Source: Mallotus nudiflorus
Taxonomy: Eukaryota; Streptophyta; Magnoliopsida; Malpighiales; Euphorbiaceae
Assembly (NCBI GenBank): GCA_947683625.1
Contig: CANTUR010000047.1
Span: 124,001 to 188,000 of the forward strand
Length of the DNA: 64,000 nt
Reading direction: 5' to 3'
Position numbers and translations under genes: made by a program. Of this stretch, positions 25,458-38,566 are shown piece by piece. The notes beneath the pieces were generated by a model. It made no database searches, had not been told where the DNA came from, and saw only the letters and a list, made by a program, of their open reading frames with translations. How positions within the stretch are numbered: position 1 is the first letter of the stretch; every line of letters starts with the position of its first letter.

Positions 25458-27745
25458 TGTCACAACCCAAAACAGGGGCCATGACCTGCGCTAGGGAACC
25501 GGAATTCTTTCGAATCCGGAACCCGTAGCAAGCCTAAAATAAAATAACACATGCAATAGTAATAATAACACAATTAACTAAAATACTGTGCAGCGGAATA
25601 AAATCATAAATATAAAAATAATAATCCACCACGGGATTTAAATCAAATCCTCATCTCATATATATAAATAAACTTTTAATACAAATCCAGTTCAAATATT
25701 TAAAGTATATATCTCACGACTTTATATAACTACTGCAGTGTCTAGATTATAAAAATAAAACTCAACTGAACAGTTTACATAAAGAAGTCAGGGCGGAAGA
25801 AATCTAGCGTACAGGCCTACTACCGAGGTCTGATGAAGATGACTCTCCTGAAAAATAGTCAACGGAGGGGATTCAGACCTCACTGAGTGAATTACTATAA
25901 TATATATACATGCATACTAAATGCCAATGCATACAGTCAATAGTATATATATAAATATATATACAAGTAAATACGCACCAATGTAATAAAATCATTTTAT
26001 ATATTTATTGAAAATCACTGTTTATGAAGGATCGAATAGAACCCTAGAAAAATCGCAACCTCAAAACAGTGTTAGACAACACTCTAGCCACACAGGCTCA
26101 CTTATTCCAAAATATTCACTTATTCCAATTAGACAGTAGACTCGCCCTGAGACATTAAGTCAACCGAGCTCCAGCAGTCTGATTGTCAGTATGATTGGCC
26201 CCGAGACACTTAGTCAACCGAGCTCCAGCAATCACACTCCCAAATCATATCACACATCAAATAATCATATCCAATCAATATCCTTAAACAGGTTAGTAGT
26301 ATAGCCTAAATGCTATAAGCGTACCGGTACGTACTCGGTCCTAGTGCTGCCCACTAGATAGCACATTCTATTGATATGCTTCATTAAAATATAAAGTATA
26401 CATTCATAAAAGTAAATAATGCATGAATTGAATAAAATAGCAACATAAACCATATATATACTAAAAATATACCAAAAGTAAACCAGGTATATTTCGAGTA
26501 TATATACGTCAAATAAATCCAATTAAATTACAAAATAAACTAGAAATATACTTAAAAACATTTTAAACATAATTCATTAATAAAACATGCATATAGTTTA
26601 AAATATACCAATAATAAACCAAAAATACCCTAAAAATAAACTTAAGTACTAATTAAATCATTATGCATATTTAATCAAAATAAAACATATATTTCTAAAA
26701 TCATGCATCCTAAAGCATATATATATAAAATAGTAACTCACACTTAGTGCACTCCTCGAGATGGGTCCGATGGGCCTGGTCCACTAGGCCTCGGTCTCGG
26801 CGCAACTAAACAAACAATAAATAATAGACATCAAAATAAACCTAATAGAAAATCCTAGAAACTCAATCTAGAATATTAGACACAAAATCAAAATTAGGGT
26901 TCGACCGGACATCATGTTTTACGAGAATTCTACCAAAAATTCGGCAGAACCTCCCCTGTAAAACAAACATCTCTCTACTCAAAGAGTAGAGCTGGCCCTG
27001 CAAAGAAACACACTTCGAAAAATAGACACAGAATCTCAATCATAACCCCTCGGTCGGACTCCAAACTACAGTTTACCGATCGGGGTCCACAATTCACAAA
27101 ACAATATAGAAATACCAAAAAAACCCTTATATCATAGAAATGCATTTAATAAGTAAAAATTACGTAATTAACCCTAAAACATAGTAAAAACCGAAAAAAA
27201 CTCATTTTATTAGAAAAATTGTATATTATATATATAATTGAAAATAATATACGAAAAATAGTTTTAATTAGATTAAAATACTAAATAATTTGTAGAAATC
27301 ATTTTTGTACCTTAAATAACTATTAAAACTGATTTAATTACATTTTTAGCCAATTTATGGTAAAATTACTAAAATACCCCTATATGCATAAATATACTAA
27401 AATTAATCCAAAAATTCACCAAAAATAATATAATTGCTAAAAATTAATTTTCTCAACATATATATCAATAATATCAATAAATAAACTCAATTAACTAATT
27501 AATTTCAATTAAACATACAATTAACCCTATTTTTCCAAAATTACATAAACTAAATAAATTCAAAATAAATAAATAAAAATTCACAAAAATTCCAAATAAA
27601 TTTCTATAATTCATTTAAAACCTTATATTTATCATAAAACACAATTTCATAATTTAATTAATTAATTTTTGAAAATTAAAAAATAATAATAAAATATTCA
27701 AAAATACCCAATTTCTAAAATAATTTCCAAAAATTCTACAAAATA
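25458..27745 (-). mobile_element. LTR D fragment nested in C
   Basis: Starts TGTCACAACCC at 25458 after GGGCG. It has the terminal block, the TGAGGTCTGA inverted repeat (about 25825-25890), twin hairpins (26130-26235), CCTAGTG/CCGGTACG block (26320-26360) and the leader block to 27070. It stops near 27745 in a TA repeat. What follows is the U3 end of the B subfamily, so the right ends of C and D were deleted. Confidence 0.82.
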
Positions 27746-27769
27746 TATATATATATATATATATATATC
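27744..27769. repeat. AT microsatellite at the B/D deletion junction
   Basis: A short pure TA run between LTR D sequence and the surviving U3 end of LTR B. It is the likely breakpoint of the deletion that removed the right ends of C and D. Confidence 0.8.
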
Positions 27770-27943
27770 ACAGAAATAAATCATCCCAAACTAATCTTAA
27801 AATAAATATATATCGAAACCCTAATTAACATAAAATAACAATAATATAACTCATAATCGATAAATAATCAAATATTGTTTTAAATTATTAATACTGCATA
27901 TCCAATTTTATATTAAAATAATTTAAAAACTCAGGTTATTACA

Positions 27944-28066
27944 CCTCTACTGTTGTCTCTGACTCTACTAAGTTGGGCCTCTCTGCTGACTACTCGAACC
28001 GATCTGAAAACTCAAGTACGGAGTAGTCTGAAATCCACCTGACTGAGTGCCCAACTGGTAATAATC
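27944..28066 (-). pseudogene. Element A gag sliver between LTR B and element E
   Basis: Minus strand encodes gag capsid-end sequence (YQLG, SSQQRGPT-like) that joins the zinc-knuckle piece ending at 19776. The first five bases are the TSD of B. It ends at the E boundary (28067); TAATC (28062-28066) should recur at the far end of E outside the window. Confidence 0.85.
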
Positions 28067-31000
28067 TGTCACGACCCAAACTAGGAGTCATGACCGGCGC
28101 TAGGGAACGGGAATTCTTTCGAATCCAGAACCCGTACCAAGCCTTAGAAAATAAAATCATACAATAATTATATAAAAGTACGACCAAATTAAAATTTTTC
28201 TGAATCAATATATAAAATAAATACTCCAAATCCTTTTATAAATGAATACATATTCGTACAATGTTCAAATACAAATTCTCAGAGTATTTAATATCCAAAC
28301 AAAATAATACACTTCCAATATAATGACACTACTACTGCAGTTTCTAGAATACAATTCAAAGTTCAGAATATACATTTGCATAAAACAATCGGGACTGAAG
28401 AACACCGACGAGGAACTCTACAACTAAGGTCTGACGATATGGAATCTCCTGAAAAAAATAATTGAGGGGGGTCAGACCTCACTGAGTGAATTATTATACT
28501 ATATATACATGCAAACTAAACCATAACAATCAAGCATTCTTATATATATATGTATATACACACATTTCACACGAATGCCAAACTTTGCTTTTATAAATAT
28601 ACTAAATGTAGAAAACGTTTGTTTTAATTCATGAAGGATCCATAGAACCTTAAATAATAACAACCTCAAACAATCCCATCATCACTCTAGCCATACAGGC
28701 TCACTTGATTCCAAATAGAACACTTATTCCAATTTGGACAGCAGACTGGCCCCGAGACACTAAGTCGACCGAGCTCCAGCAGTCTGGCTGTCAGTGTGAT
28801 TGGCCCCGAGACACTTGGTCAACCGAGCTCCAGCAATCACACTATCCATCACCTCACATCTCAATCAACCCAATAGATCATTCAATTCACTTATGGACAG
28901 TAGACTGGCCCTGAGACACTAAGTCAACCGAGCTCCAGCAGTCTGACTGTCAGTGTGATTGGCCCCGAGACACTTGGTCAACCGAGCTCCAGCAATCACA
29001 CTATCTAACATACCATTAATCTTAGTCAAATCAATTAAATCAATTATAATCACCCAATTTTAACTCTCACTCAATCCTTATCTACCATACCGGTACGTAC
29101 ACGGTCCTAGTGCTGCCCACTAGGAAGCACGTTCTATTGATATCCTTCACTTCGAATAAATCATTCATTCAAAAAATAATTAATGTAGAACCATATTCAT
29201 AATAGTAAAACCAACCATATATATATACCAAAAATATACCTAAAATATACCCAGTATATTTCAGGTATATATATATATATATATAGTCAAATAAAATATG
29301 AAATAAACTAAAGATAAATCATTAATATAGTTAAAAACAATTTAAATGAGTAACAATAATATAACATGCATTATCTTAAAAATATACTTAAATATGCAAA
29401 AGATATACCCTAAGTACTCAAATCATTTAATAAACCATTTATGTATAAATATTCATTTAAATACGTGTTTGTGTTTAACATATATTCACAAATATACTAA
29501 AAATAAACCTAATTATCTAGCATGCATATATCAAAAATAAACCCTAAATATACCACTAATGTGTTAGGTTTAATTTAATAATAAAACATTTATTTATTCG
29601 GAAATAAATAAAAAAAATATACCAAAAATAAACTTAAAAATAATTTAAGTGTAGGTTTATAATTTAACATGCAATTATTTAAGAATAAACCTAAAATCTA
29701 CTGAAACTATACCTAAAGTATACTAATCATTTAATAAAATAATTATGTCTAAGTGTACATTTTAAAACATGTGTATATTACTCAAATGTATTAAACCTAA
29801 ACCTAATTGTTTAATGTGCATATATCAAACTAACATGCATAATTATTTAATATGCATATATATAAGAATGCAACCCTAGATATACCAAAAATATTATAAT
29901 TTAAATCATTTTTTAAAACATACAATGAAAATGAAAAATTCTAAATAATGCACCCTATATGCAGTGCATATATATACAATATAATAACTCACATGTTAGC
30001 GCTCCACGAGACAAACTCGGCGGGCCTGATCCGTTAGGCCTCGGTCTCGGCGCAGCTAGACAAACAAATGACAACATGAAATCAGAATAAATTTAACAAA
30101 AATTCTAAAGACTCGATCTAGAATTTTAGACACAGCTTTAGAATAGGAATTTGACCGGACATCACGTTTTACGAGAATTCTACCGAAAATCCGGCAGAAC
30201 CTCCCCTGTAAAACGGACATCTCTCTACTCAAAGAGTAGAGCCGGTCCTGCAAAGAAATACACTTCGGAATAAACACAGGATAACAATCAAAATCCCTCG
30301 GTCGGACTCCAAACTACAATTCACCGACCGAGGTTCACAATTCATAGAATATTTATAAAATACCGAAAATGCCCTTATATAATAAAAATACATTTTATAA
30401 ATCCAAATTACTTAATTAACCCTAAAACATACTAAAAATCAATAAAAACCCATTTATTTAGAAAAATAGTATATTATATATAATTTGAAAATAATTTACG
30501 AAAAATAGTTTTAATTAGTTAAAAATACTAAAAATTTGCAGAAATCATTTTTATGCCCTAAATAGCTATTAAAACCAATTTAATTACATTTTTAACCAAT
30601 TTAGTGTAAAATTACCAAAATACCCCTATATATATATATTCACTATAAATGTTCAAAAATTCACCAAAAATTATATAATTTCTCAACATATAATTCAATA
30701 ATATCAATAAATATACTCAATTTACCAATTTATTTCAATTAAACATATAATTAACCCTATTTTTCAAAATCACCTAAACTTAATAAATTCCAAATAAATA
30801 CATAAAAATTCACAAAAATTACATATAAATTTCTATAATTAATTTCAACTCCTATAATCACCATAAAACACAATTTCATAATTTAATTAATTAATTTTCG
30901 AAAATTAGAAAATAATAATAAAATAATCAAAAATTCACAAAAATTAAAATAAATTCCAAAAATTCTAAAAACATTATAGCATGTAGATTAAGCTTCCAGA

Positions 31001-31915
31001 AACAAAGTTTGTGAAGGAAGTTTTCATGAATCAATCAAATTGAAGCTAAAAAAAATTCGAAACCCAAAATGGCTGATTTGAAGAAATTGAAACCTAAGCA
31101 ATTCTAGACCAAATCAAGTGAAACAAATCTTGGAATCACACTCACCAGAGCTCAAGGAGAAGATAGAGATCAAAAGCATCAAATTTGGTGGCCGGAAAGT
31201 GCTTGGTCGGAGTTAAGTTGATTTTTGGCTCTTTGAAGAAAATCCGGCCAAAACTCATCGGAAAAGAGTGTTTTAGGTGGTGGAAATGGTTGGAGGTGGA
31301 AGAGGAAGGCTGAGAGGCATAGTAACAGGAAGAAAACCAGCTTGAAAGTGGCTGGAAATGGAAGAAAACGTTTTGGGAGGAAGAAGATGAAGGAGGGGCA
31401 AAAGTGTAAATAAAGGGAAGTTTTGGTTTTTTGATAAAAAAATTATGTATATATGTATATATATATATATTTACACTATATTATAATAATATAAAATTTC
31501 ACACACATTAAATATACACCACACACATATTTTAATATGTTTAATAATTTATAAACTTAAAATTAATTAATACAAAAATTAAATAATAAAATTAAGGAAA
31601 TTAATTAAGCTCTAATTAATTTAAATAAATACACATATATACATTTTATTTTAGCACTTTAAAATTATATATGAGTTCATGCAAATTCATAAAACTAGTC
31701 AAAATAAATAGTATTAATTTACTTACGTGTTAATTTTTCCGAAAATATAATTTCCGAAAAAATTTTACGTAAAATACTTAAAATAATATAAAATAATTAA
31801 AATTAGCTTTAAACAAACAACAAACTCATAAAATATCATAAATATATATACAAAAATTATTAACACTGCATATCCCGATGCAGTATAAAAATATTTAAAA
31901 ATTCGGGATATTACA
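28067..31915 (-). repeat. 3' LTR of element E (3849 bp, longest LTR here)
   Basis: Starts TGTCACGACCC and ends CGGGATATTACA, followed by the PPT complement. Extra length comes from a 159-bp tandem duplication of the twin-hairpin block (28735-29052) and from an expanded AT-rich stretch, about 29170-29960, with many short ATATACC and ACCTAAA-type repeats. The leader block is well preserved (30160-30320), including the CTCTACTC/GAGTAGAG hairpin. Confidence 0.93.
28735..29052 (-). repeat. 159-bp tandem duplication of the twin-hairpin block
   Basis: Two direct copies (28735-28893 and 28894-29052), each starting TGGACAG and containing both hairpins. All other LTRs here have one copy. In copy 1 the second stem carries GACAGC/GCTGTC; in copy 2 it carries GACAGT/ACTGTC, a paired change that keeps base pairing. 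Confidence 0.9.
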
Positions 31916-31928
31916 GTCTTCCCCCCTT
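31916..31928 (-). other. Polypurine tract of element E
   Basis: Minus strand AAGGGGGGAAGAC directly before the 3' LTR, preceded by GAATTCGGGGACGAATTC as in G and K. Confidence 0.9.
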
Positions 31929-33049
31929 ACAAGAATTCGTCCCCGAATTCCAAAAAGAAAATTACAAGATCAAGAAAGAAAGAGATACGGGTAAGAAGCT
32001 CGTATCTCAACTTCAGTTTTTTACGTAAGCTCTTTCACTTTGTTGCCACGTCACGGAACCTTGATCATCTGAATCTAATTTGAACATAACTATCGAGCTT
32101 GAAAATTTACAATTACAACTGATTCCTTCTCAAACTTCAGATCTTCATTCAGTTCTATATTGTTCAACGCGTCTCATCACACCACTTTTCGAAGACATCT
32201 TCAGAATTACAGTCTTCGATCTGAAACTCCATATCTCTGCATCTAGGATCCATATCGCTCTTCTAATCACAGTAACTTCTTCGCTGTATTCTGAACCATC
32301 TCATATCTAATTAAGACTTCTTTCCATAAAAGCTTCAGGTGGTGTCATTTCAATACTGCTATGGTAGCTGTTATTATAAGCGAATTCTATAAGTAGCATA
32401 TAATCAATCCAGCTACCTTCTAGATCCAAAACACACATCTTCAACATACTGTTTAATGTCTGGATCGTCCTCTCAGACTGTCATCTGTCTTAGGATGAAA
32501 AGCAGTATTGAAATCCAATCAGGTGTTTATTACTCTCCACAATCTCTGCCAAAATTGAAAGGTAAACACTGCACCTTTACCATATACAATGGACACAGGT
32601 AGTCCATGCAGGCACACAATATGCTTCATATGCAACTTAGTCCACTTAGCTACTGAATAAATGGCTTCCACTGGCCAAAAATTAGTTGACTTGGTCAATT
32701 TGTCTACAATCATTCCAACGGAATCATATTCACCCTTCGAACGAGGTAACCAACCACAAAAATTATCACAATTCTCTCTTATTTCCACCCAAATTCAAAA
32801 GAGATCAAAACTTCCCAGAAGACTTCTGATATTCAGCTTTCACCGACTGGCAATTTTGACACTTAGAAATACAATCAGTCACATCCTTCTATAATCCAAC
32901 CCACTAGTATTGATACTGAATATTGTGATAATTCTTGGTAACCATTTGGATGTACACTGCAAGTTCACTTCCACAGCTTATATAGAATCCCATTCTCAGA
33001 TTACAACATCAACCCTGTATCATTAACTTGGGCATCTCCTATCAGCAGA

Positions 33050-33180
33050 TCATTCTATGGTGATATGCCATGATGACATGCTATGATGAATGTCATGATG
33101 AGATGATCTAATGAAATGTTATGATGAAATGCTGTAATGAGATGCTATGATGATATGATGAAATGCTGTAATGATATCAG
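33050..33180. repeat. Imperfect minisatellite, unit like ATGCTATGATGAAATG
   Basis: About eight degenerate repeats rich in ATGATG, ATGCTATG and ATGAAATG, inside pol of E at the place where RNase H should lie. No other copy in the window has it. Not coding as far as I can see. Confidence 0.85.
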
Positions 33181-34049
33181 GTCTTATCCTCTAAAGTTCA
33201 CATAACCCTCAGATCAATCAGTCTTCTTCAGTACTTAGAAACTGTTCTAACAAACATCTATTCACACAATCTTCCCATTCTTCTGAGTTATGAGGGTCAT
33301 AGGAGCTGTAATTCTAGAGAATTCTATTCAGATTTCCTATGATACCCAATTAAACCCAGAAAATTATAGATCTCAATGGATTCAGTCAGTCTGGGCCACT
33401 CAGATGCTATTTGATCTTTTGTGGATCAACTCGAATTCTATCCTTAAACGCCACAATTCTAAGAAAAATAACACTCTCCACCCAATGATCACACCTCTTG
33501 AATTCAGCATAAAGCTGACATTAGTGTCTGTAGTATAGTCCTCAAGTGATATGTGCCCTTTCATTCACGTCGAATACATTAGTATATCATTAATAAAGAC
33601 TACTACAAACTGATCCACAACTAATGATAACCCGACTTCAAATTAATTTTTGAAAAGAACTGTGCACTCTTTAGCTGATCAGACAGGTCATCTATCCTCA
33701 AAAGAGGATACTTGTCCTTCACTGTTATCCTGTTCATCTCTTTACAGTCAATGCATAGTTTCAAGGTACCATCCTTCTTCCTTACAACAGGACTAGTGCA
33801 CCCCAAAGAGAAACATAAGGTCTGACAAAACCTTGGTCATACAGCTCTCGTAATTGCTCCTACAGCTCTGTAAAAGTCATTTTGTAGGGCTACGTTGAAA
33901 TAGGAGTTATATCAGGAACCATATCGATACAGAATTCAATCTCTGTAAATTGGTAAACTTGGTAACTCACAGGCAATTAAAACATCTGGGAGAGACAACT
34001 TCTCCACTGAAGTATACTCAACTAGAGCCAGATATTCTTGACAACCCTT

Positions 34050-34610
34050 TCACATCTCATCAAGATTAATTACACCCAAAAGACTGAATTCATAATAACT
34101 CTCTGAGTCCTAATTCTATGTTTAGATGCCAATATATTACGCTTAATCCTGTAACATATAATTCCACCAGTCTCCTCTTATACTGTATTACGTCTTCAGC
34201 ATGACGTATCAGATTGAAGAGTTTACAGGTAATCTTCTCAACTGATTGCTCTTCCCTTATTCTGTGCAATAGCCGATACAGGTAATTATCCTCCCTTAAA
34301 GGTGGATGGAAGTATCTTAGAAATCCCCCTTTAACTCAAATTATATGTTGCAGTCAGAACTGACAGCTTGCCATAAAGAGTATAAGAGTGCTTCGTCTTC
34401 ATTAGACATTTTCCAATTCCCCCATCAAAGCATATTCAAACAACTGTCAAACTTGATTAAATGCTATCAAGCTTTTATTAATCTCGGCTATCCTGGCCAC
34501 AATTGTTGCACGTTTAAGTCTAAAAGGAATGCTTGTACTACTTACAATGATTACCTTAACCCTTGAGTTATAGTTGCCTCTAACCTACCCCTATACTAGA
34601 TAGGTTATAA
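34050..34610. other. Unassigned stretch in element E
   Basis: Lies between RT and gag of E, where protease and zinc knuckle are expected. I see no clear match to the other copies on either strand, no long reading frame and no repeat. It is either extremely decayed pol or replaced sequence. Confidence 0.5.
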
Positions 34611-35499
34611 GTAGTGATTGTAAAATACTAATCTCGCATCAGGTCCTCTGCATATCTACCGAGTTAAAGAAACTCTCTGGTGTAGTCCTTAACAGATCTG
34701 TCACCTCAGGTAATGCTAATCAGTAGAAGTTTGAAGCTCATACGAAGTGGCTCTGGGCAGAATCTCCTAATGAATCGCTCTCTGAACTTAGCCCAGGTCA
34801 TCGTCATCATGCATGGCTGAATCATCTAATTAAACCAGTCTAAGACTGGTCCCTCTACTGACAGCTCAACTATCATGATCTGCTGGTACTCGGTGTGAGC
34901 AGTCCGAGTCCTTGTCTTTATCGCATACAAAAAGTCTAGAGGGTCAGAAATCTCATCGAATGCAATCCTACCGACTCTGGCATAGAACAGTGCTACCTCA
35001 GGGTCAGACATACCCTGCTGATAGGCAGGCTGAATAGGCGGTGCAACTGAAGGTACCGGAATATCCTCATACTTTGGCTCTACAGGTTCCTCATTGTTAG
35101 AACCTGAGTTTTTAAATGTTTTTATATTAAATCGAAATATGCAATATTAATAAATTTTAAAAATATATTTAATTATTTAATTATTTTATGAATAATTAAT
35201 GTTATATTATGTTTATTTAAAGTTTTCTACGTAAAAATTATTATGAAACTCATTATTTTGAAAAATAATATTTTATTATTTAATGTTATTTTATTTTAAC
35301 AAATTATATTGTTTCATGCATTATCATTATTTTGTGTATTAATATATATATATATATTATTTAGGGTTATTTTTATGCATGTGTTATATATATACATATA
35401 TGTGTGTGTGTATATATATATAAATATGTATATAATATATTGTGTGGTGTGTGTTAATGTGTATATATATTATTAATTTATATTATTATAAGTTAAAGT

Positions 35500-35501
35500 T
35501 A

Positions 35502-35567
<66 letters not shown>
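35500..35567. repeat. AT microsatellite in LTR H
   Basis: Long pure AT repeat just upstream of the GC-rich leader block. It occupies the place of the TATA run in F and J. Confidence 0.93.
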
Positions 35568-35572
<5 letters not shown>

Positions 35573-38454
35573 AACTCATCTTCTTCCTTCAACCCCCCAA
35601 CACCATTCCCTCCCCTCCCTCACAGCTGCAACGCCGACCATAGGCCGTCGATGTGCCACCTCACTCTCCAGCTGCTCCGCCACCTTCCATCGTCTTCTCC
35701 GGCAATGTTGCACGCTGTTTTGGCCGGAATTGCCGAAACTCGTCTCTTCTCCATTCACCAACTTTTCGGCCACCAAACTCAGTGATTCCAATGCCGTTGG
35801 ACTCCTAGAACTCCATAAAAGTTGATTTCATGCTTCTTGTAGCTTGAAAACTCGATTTGGTAACGTTTTAAGCTAGTTTTCATATTCAGCCATTTTTTAT
35901 TCTTGATTTTTTTGAACTTCATTCTTTAAGATTCAAGCTTAGTTCCTTCACAAATTATGTTTCCCTTAGCTTAATCTACACTCTGGAATTTTTGTGTAAT
36001 TTTTTGAATTTATTTGATTTTTGTTAATTTTTTATTATTTTATTATTATTTTCTAATTTTTGTAAATTAATTAAATAAATTGTGTTTAGTGTTTTCGGTG
36101 GTTGAAATTCATTTTAGAATTTAATTTATAATTTTTGTGATTTTTGTGTAATTATTATAATTTTATTTAGTTTATGTCAATTTTGGAAATATAGGTTATA
36201 TATGTATTTTGTTAAAATTAATTGGTTAATTGAGTATAATTGTTGATTTTATTGAATTATATGTTGAGAAAATAATTTTAGAGTATTTATATAATTTTTA
36301 GTGAATATTTGAGTATTTTTAGTATATTATGTGAATTTTTATATACTAGGGGTATTTTGGTAATTTGATAGTAATTTTGGTTGAATATTAAGTTTAATTG
36401 GTTTTAATAATTATTTGAATAATAAAAATTATTTTTATAAATTATTTTCTATTTTTAACTAATTAAAACTATTTTTCAAAAATTATTTTCAAATTATATA
36501 TAATATGCTATTTTTGTTAATAAATGGGTTTTTACTAATTTTTAGTATGTTTTTGGACTAATTGAGTAATTTGGATTTATAAAATGAATTTTCATTAATA
36601 TTTGTGAATTTATCGAGATATATCAGCTTTTAATAATATTATATTAATATTACGGTTTTTAAGTAAATATCGGTGAAATAATTATTTTTAATGTTTAAAT
36701 ATTTAAATTTGCTATATTTTGGTATCAAACGGGTATTTTCGGTATTTATGGAATTTTAAGATATTTTGTGTATTTTATTGTGAATTGTGGACCTCGGTCG
36801 GTGGAATTTGCAGTTTGAGGTCCAATCGAGGAGTTTTGTGAATTGTATTCAAAGTGTGTTTTCCTTGCAGGATCGGCTCTACTTTTTAAGTAGAGATATA
36901 TATGTTTTACAGAGGAGGTTCTATCGAATTTTTAGTAGAATTCTCGTAAAATGTGACATTCGGTCAAATTACTATTCTCTGTTTGTGTCTAGAATTCTAT
37001 ATTGAGTCTCTAGAAGTTAAGTTAGAATTATACTGATCTTCGTATTATTATTTATTTGTTAGTTGAGCCGAGACCGAGGCTTAGTGGACCAGGCCTGTCG
37101 AACCCGTCTTATGGAGTGCACAACTGTTAATTATTATAATGTATATGCATTGCTTAGGGTGCATGTTTTAGAAATTCTATGTTTTAAACATAAGTTTTTG
37201 CATAATTGACTATTTGAATATTTAAGTATATTTTAGGTATACTTTTAGTATATTTTTAGCATATTGTAAATTAAATGCATGTTTTCCTTTTCAATTAAAT
37301 ATAGCTTATTTTTAATTATATTATTGGTTTAATTTAATATGTTTCATGATTTATTTGAATTGATTATACGTATATATACCTGAAATATACTTAGTTTATT
37401 TTAGGTATATTTCTGATATATATATGGTATATTTGTTTAATTTAAATACCATTAGGCATCCTTTATTTTCTTAAATGTATATTTTATATATAAATGAAGG
37501 ATATCGATAGAACGTGCTTCCTAGTGGACAGGACCGAGTACATACCGATACGACAGTAGATTTTAGGTTAAATTACTAACCTATTGGTGGATTAGGACTT
37601 GTTGATTGATTTGATTGAGATTAATGTAATTGAGAGTGTGATTGCTGGAGCTCGGTTGACTAAGTGTCTCGGGGTCAATCACACTGACAGTCAGATTGTT
37701 GGAGCTCGGTTAACTTAATATCTCAGGGCCAGTCTATTGTCCAGTTGGACTAAGTGAATTATTTGGAACTAAGTGGGCTTGTATGGCTTAAGTGAGTTCT
37801 ATTGATATTTGAGGTTGCGAAAATATAGGGTTCTATTTGATCCTTCATAAACTGATGGTTTTCATTATAAAATGATTTTTGTTGCATCTGCGTGTATTTG
37901 CTTGTATATATATTTATTATATATACTATTGAGTGTCTGCATTTGACATTTAGTTATGCATGTATATATATTATAATAATTCACTCAGTGAGGTCTGACT
38001 CCCCTCTGTTGATATTTTTCAGGAGAGTCCTCTTCTTTTGTAATATCCCGTGTTTTTAAAATATTTTTACACTGTACCGGGATATACAGTGTCAATAATT
38101 TTTATGCATTATACGATATTTTTATGAGTTGATATGTATTTTAAACCTATTTTAATTACTATCTATTATTTTCAGTATTTTACGTAAAATTTTCCCGGGA
38201 CTTTCATTTTCGGGGAAATTTCCACGTAAACAATGTATTATTAATTATTTTAAATGTATTTACGGGTTTGCATGAACTCATACATATTTTTAAATTATTA
38301 AATAAAGCCTGTGTGTGTATATTTATTTAATTAGGGTTTATTATTACCCTAATATTTTATTATTTATTTATTATTATTTGATTATTTTATTTATTATTAA
38401 ATTATTAAAATTTATTATTTTATTATTATTTATTTATTAATATTTAATTATTTT

Positions 38455-38566
38455 AATTTTTTTTATTTTTTTTCTTTTTTTTCTTTTCCTTTTTCTTTCT
38501 TTTTCTTTTTCTTTTTCTTTCCTTTTCTTTCTTTTTCTTTTTCTTCTTCTTCTTCTTCTTTCTCTC
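38455..38566 (+). promoter_or_regulatory. Pyrimidine tract at the probable promoter of K
   Basis: About 110 bases of TTTC and TTC repeats directly before a GC-rich block. Equivalents: 46055-46166, 51418-51507, 62905-62998, antisense 8210-8330 and 16265-16379. Pyrimidine patches are common near plant transcription starts. Start-site placement is inferred. Confidence 0.4.

Larger units (their letters stand above)
19777..27943 (-). mobile_element. LTR B: old solo-type LTR, with truncated LTRs C and D inside
   Basis: Starts TATCACGACC (terminal TG mutated to TA) and ends GGTTATTACA, flanked by perfect CCTCT (19772-19776 and 27944-27948) in gag of A. No internal coding sequence occurs between the ends, so it is a solo LTR or derives from one. 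B sequence proper is 19777-22658 plus a short right end, about 27770-27943. That end reads TGTAATAACCTGAG on the minus strand, the variant also seen in LTR H, so B and H form a separate older subfamily. Conserved blocks, antisense: 20130-20245, 20500-20600, 20690-20745, 21110-21175, 21280-21385. Confidence 0.88.
31929..35094 (-). pseudogene. Heavily decayed gag-pol of element E
   Basis: Read from 35094 downwards. Gag capsid (MSDPEVALFYARVGRIAF at 34826-35011; more gag to about 34620). Then 34050-34610, where I recognise no family sequence although protease and knuckle should be here. Then the protease-RT linker and RT (about 33240-34045; LKLCIDCKEMNRITVKDKYP at 33621-33806). A non-homologous minisatellite-bearing stretch (32990-33235) stands in place of RNase H. 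Then IN (32340-32990; KHIVCLHGLPVSIVYGKGAVF, with the second catalytic Asp position altered) and chromodomain remnants to 31980. Many stops and indels; non-functional. Confidence 0.87.

Noticed and set aside
32080..32310. Plus-strand frame of 76 codons
   Set aside because: It lies opposite decayed integrase of element E and has no support of its own.
33050..33180. CRISPR-like array
   Set aside because: Repeats are short, degenerate and contiguous without unique spacers; it is a minisatellite in plant DNA.
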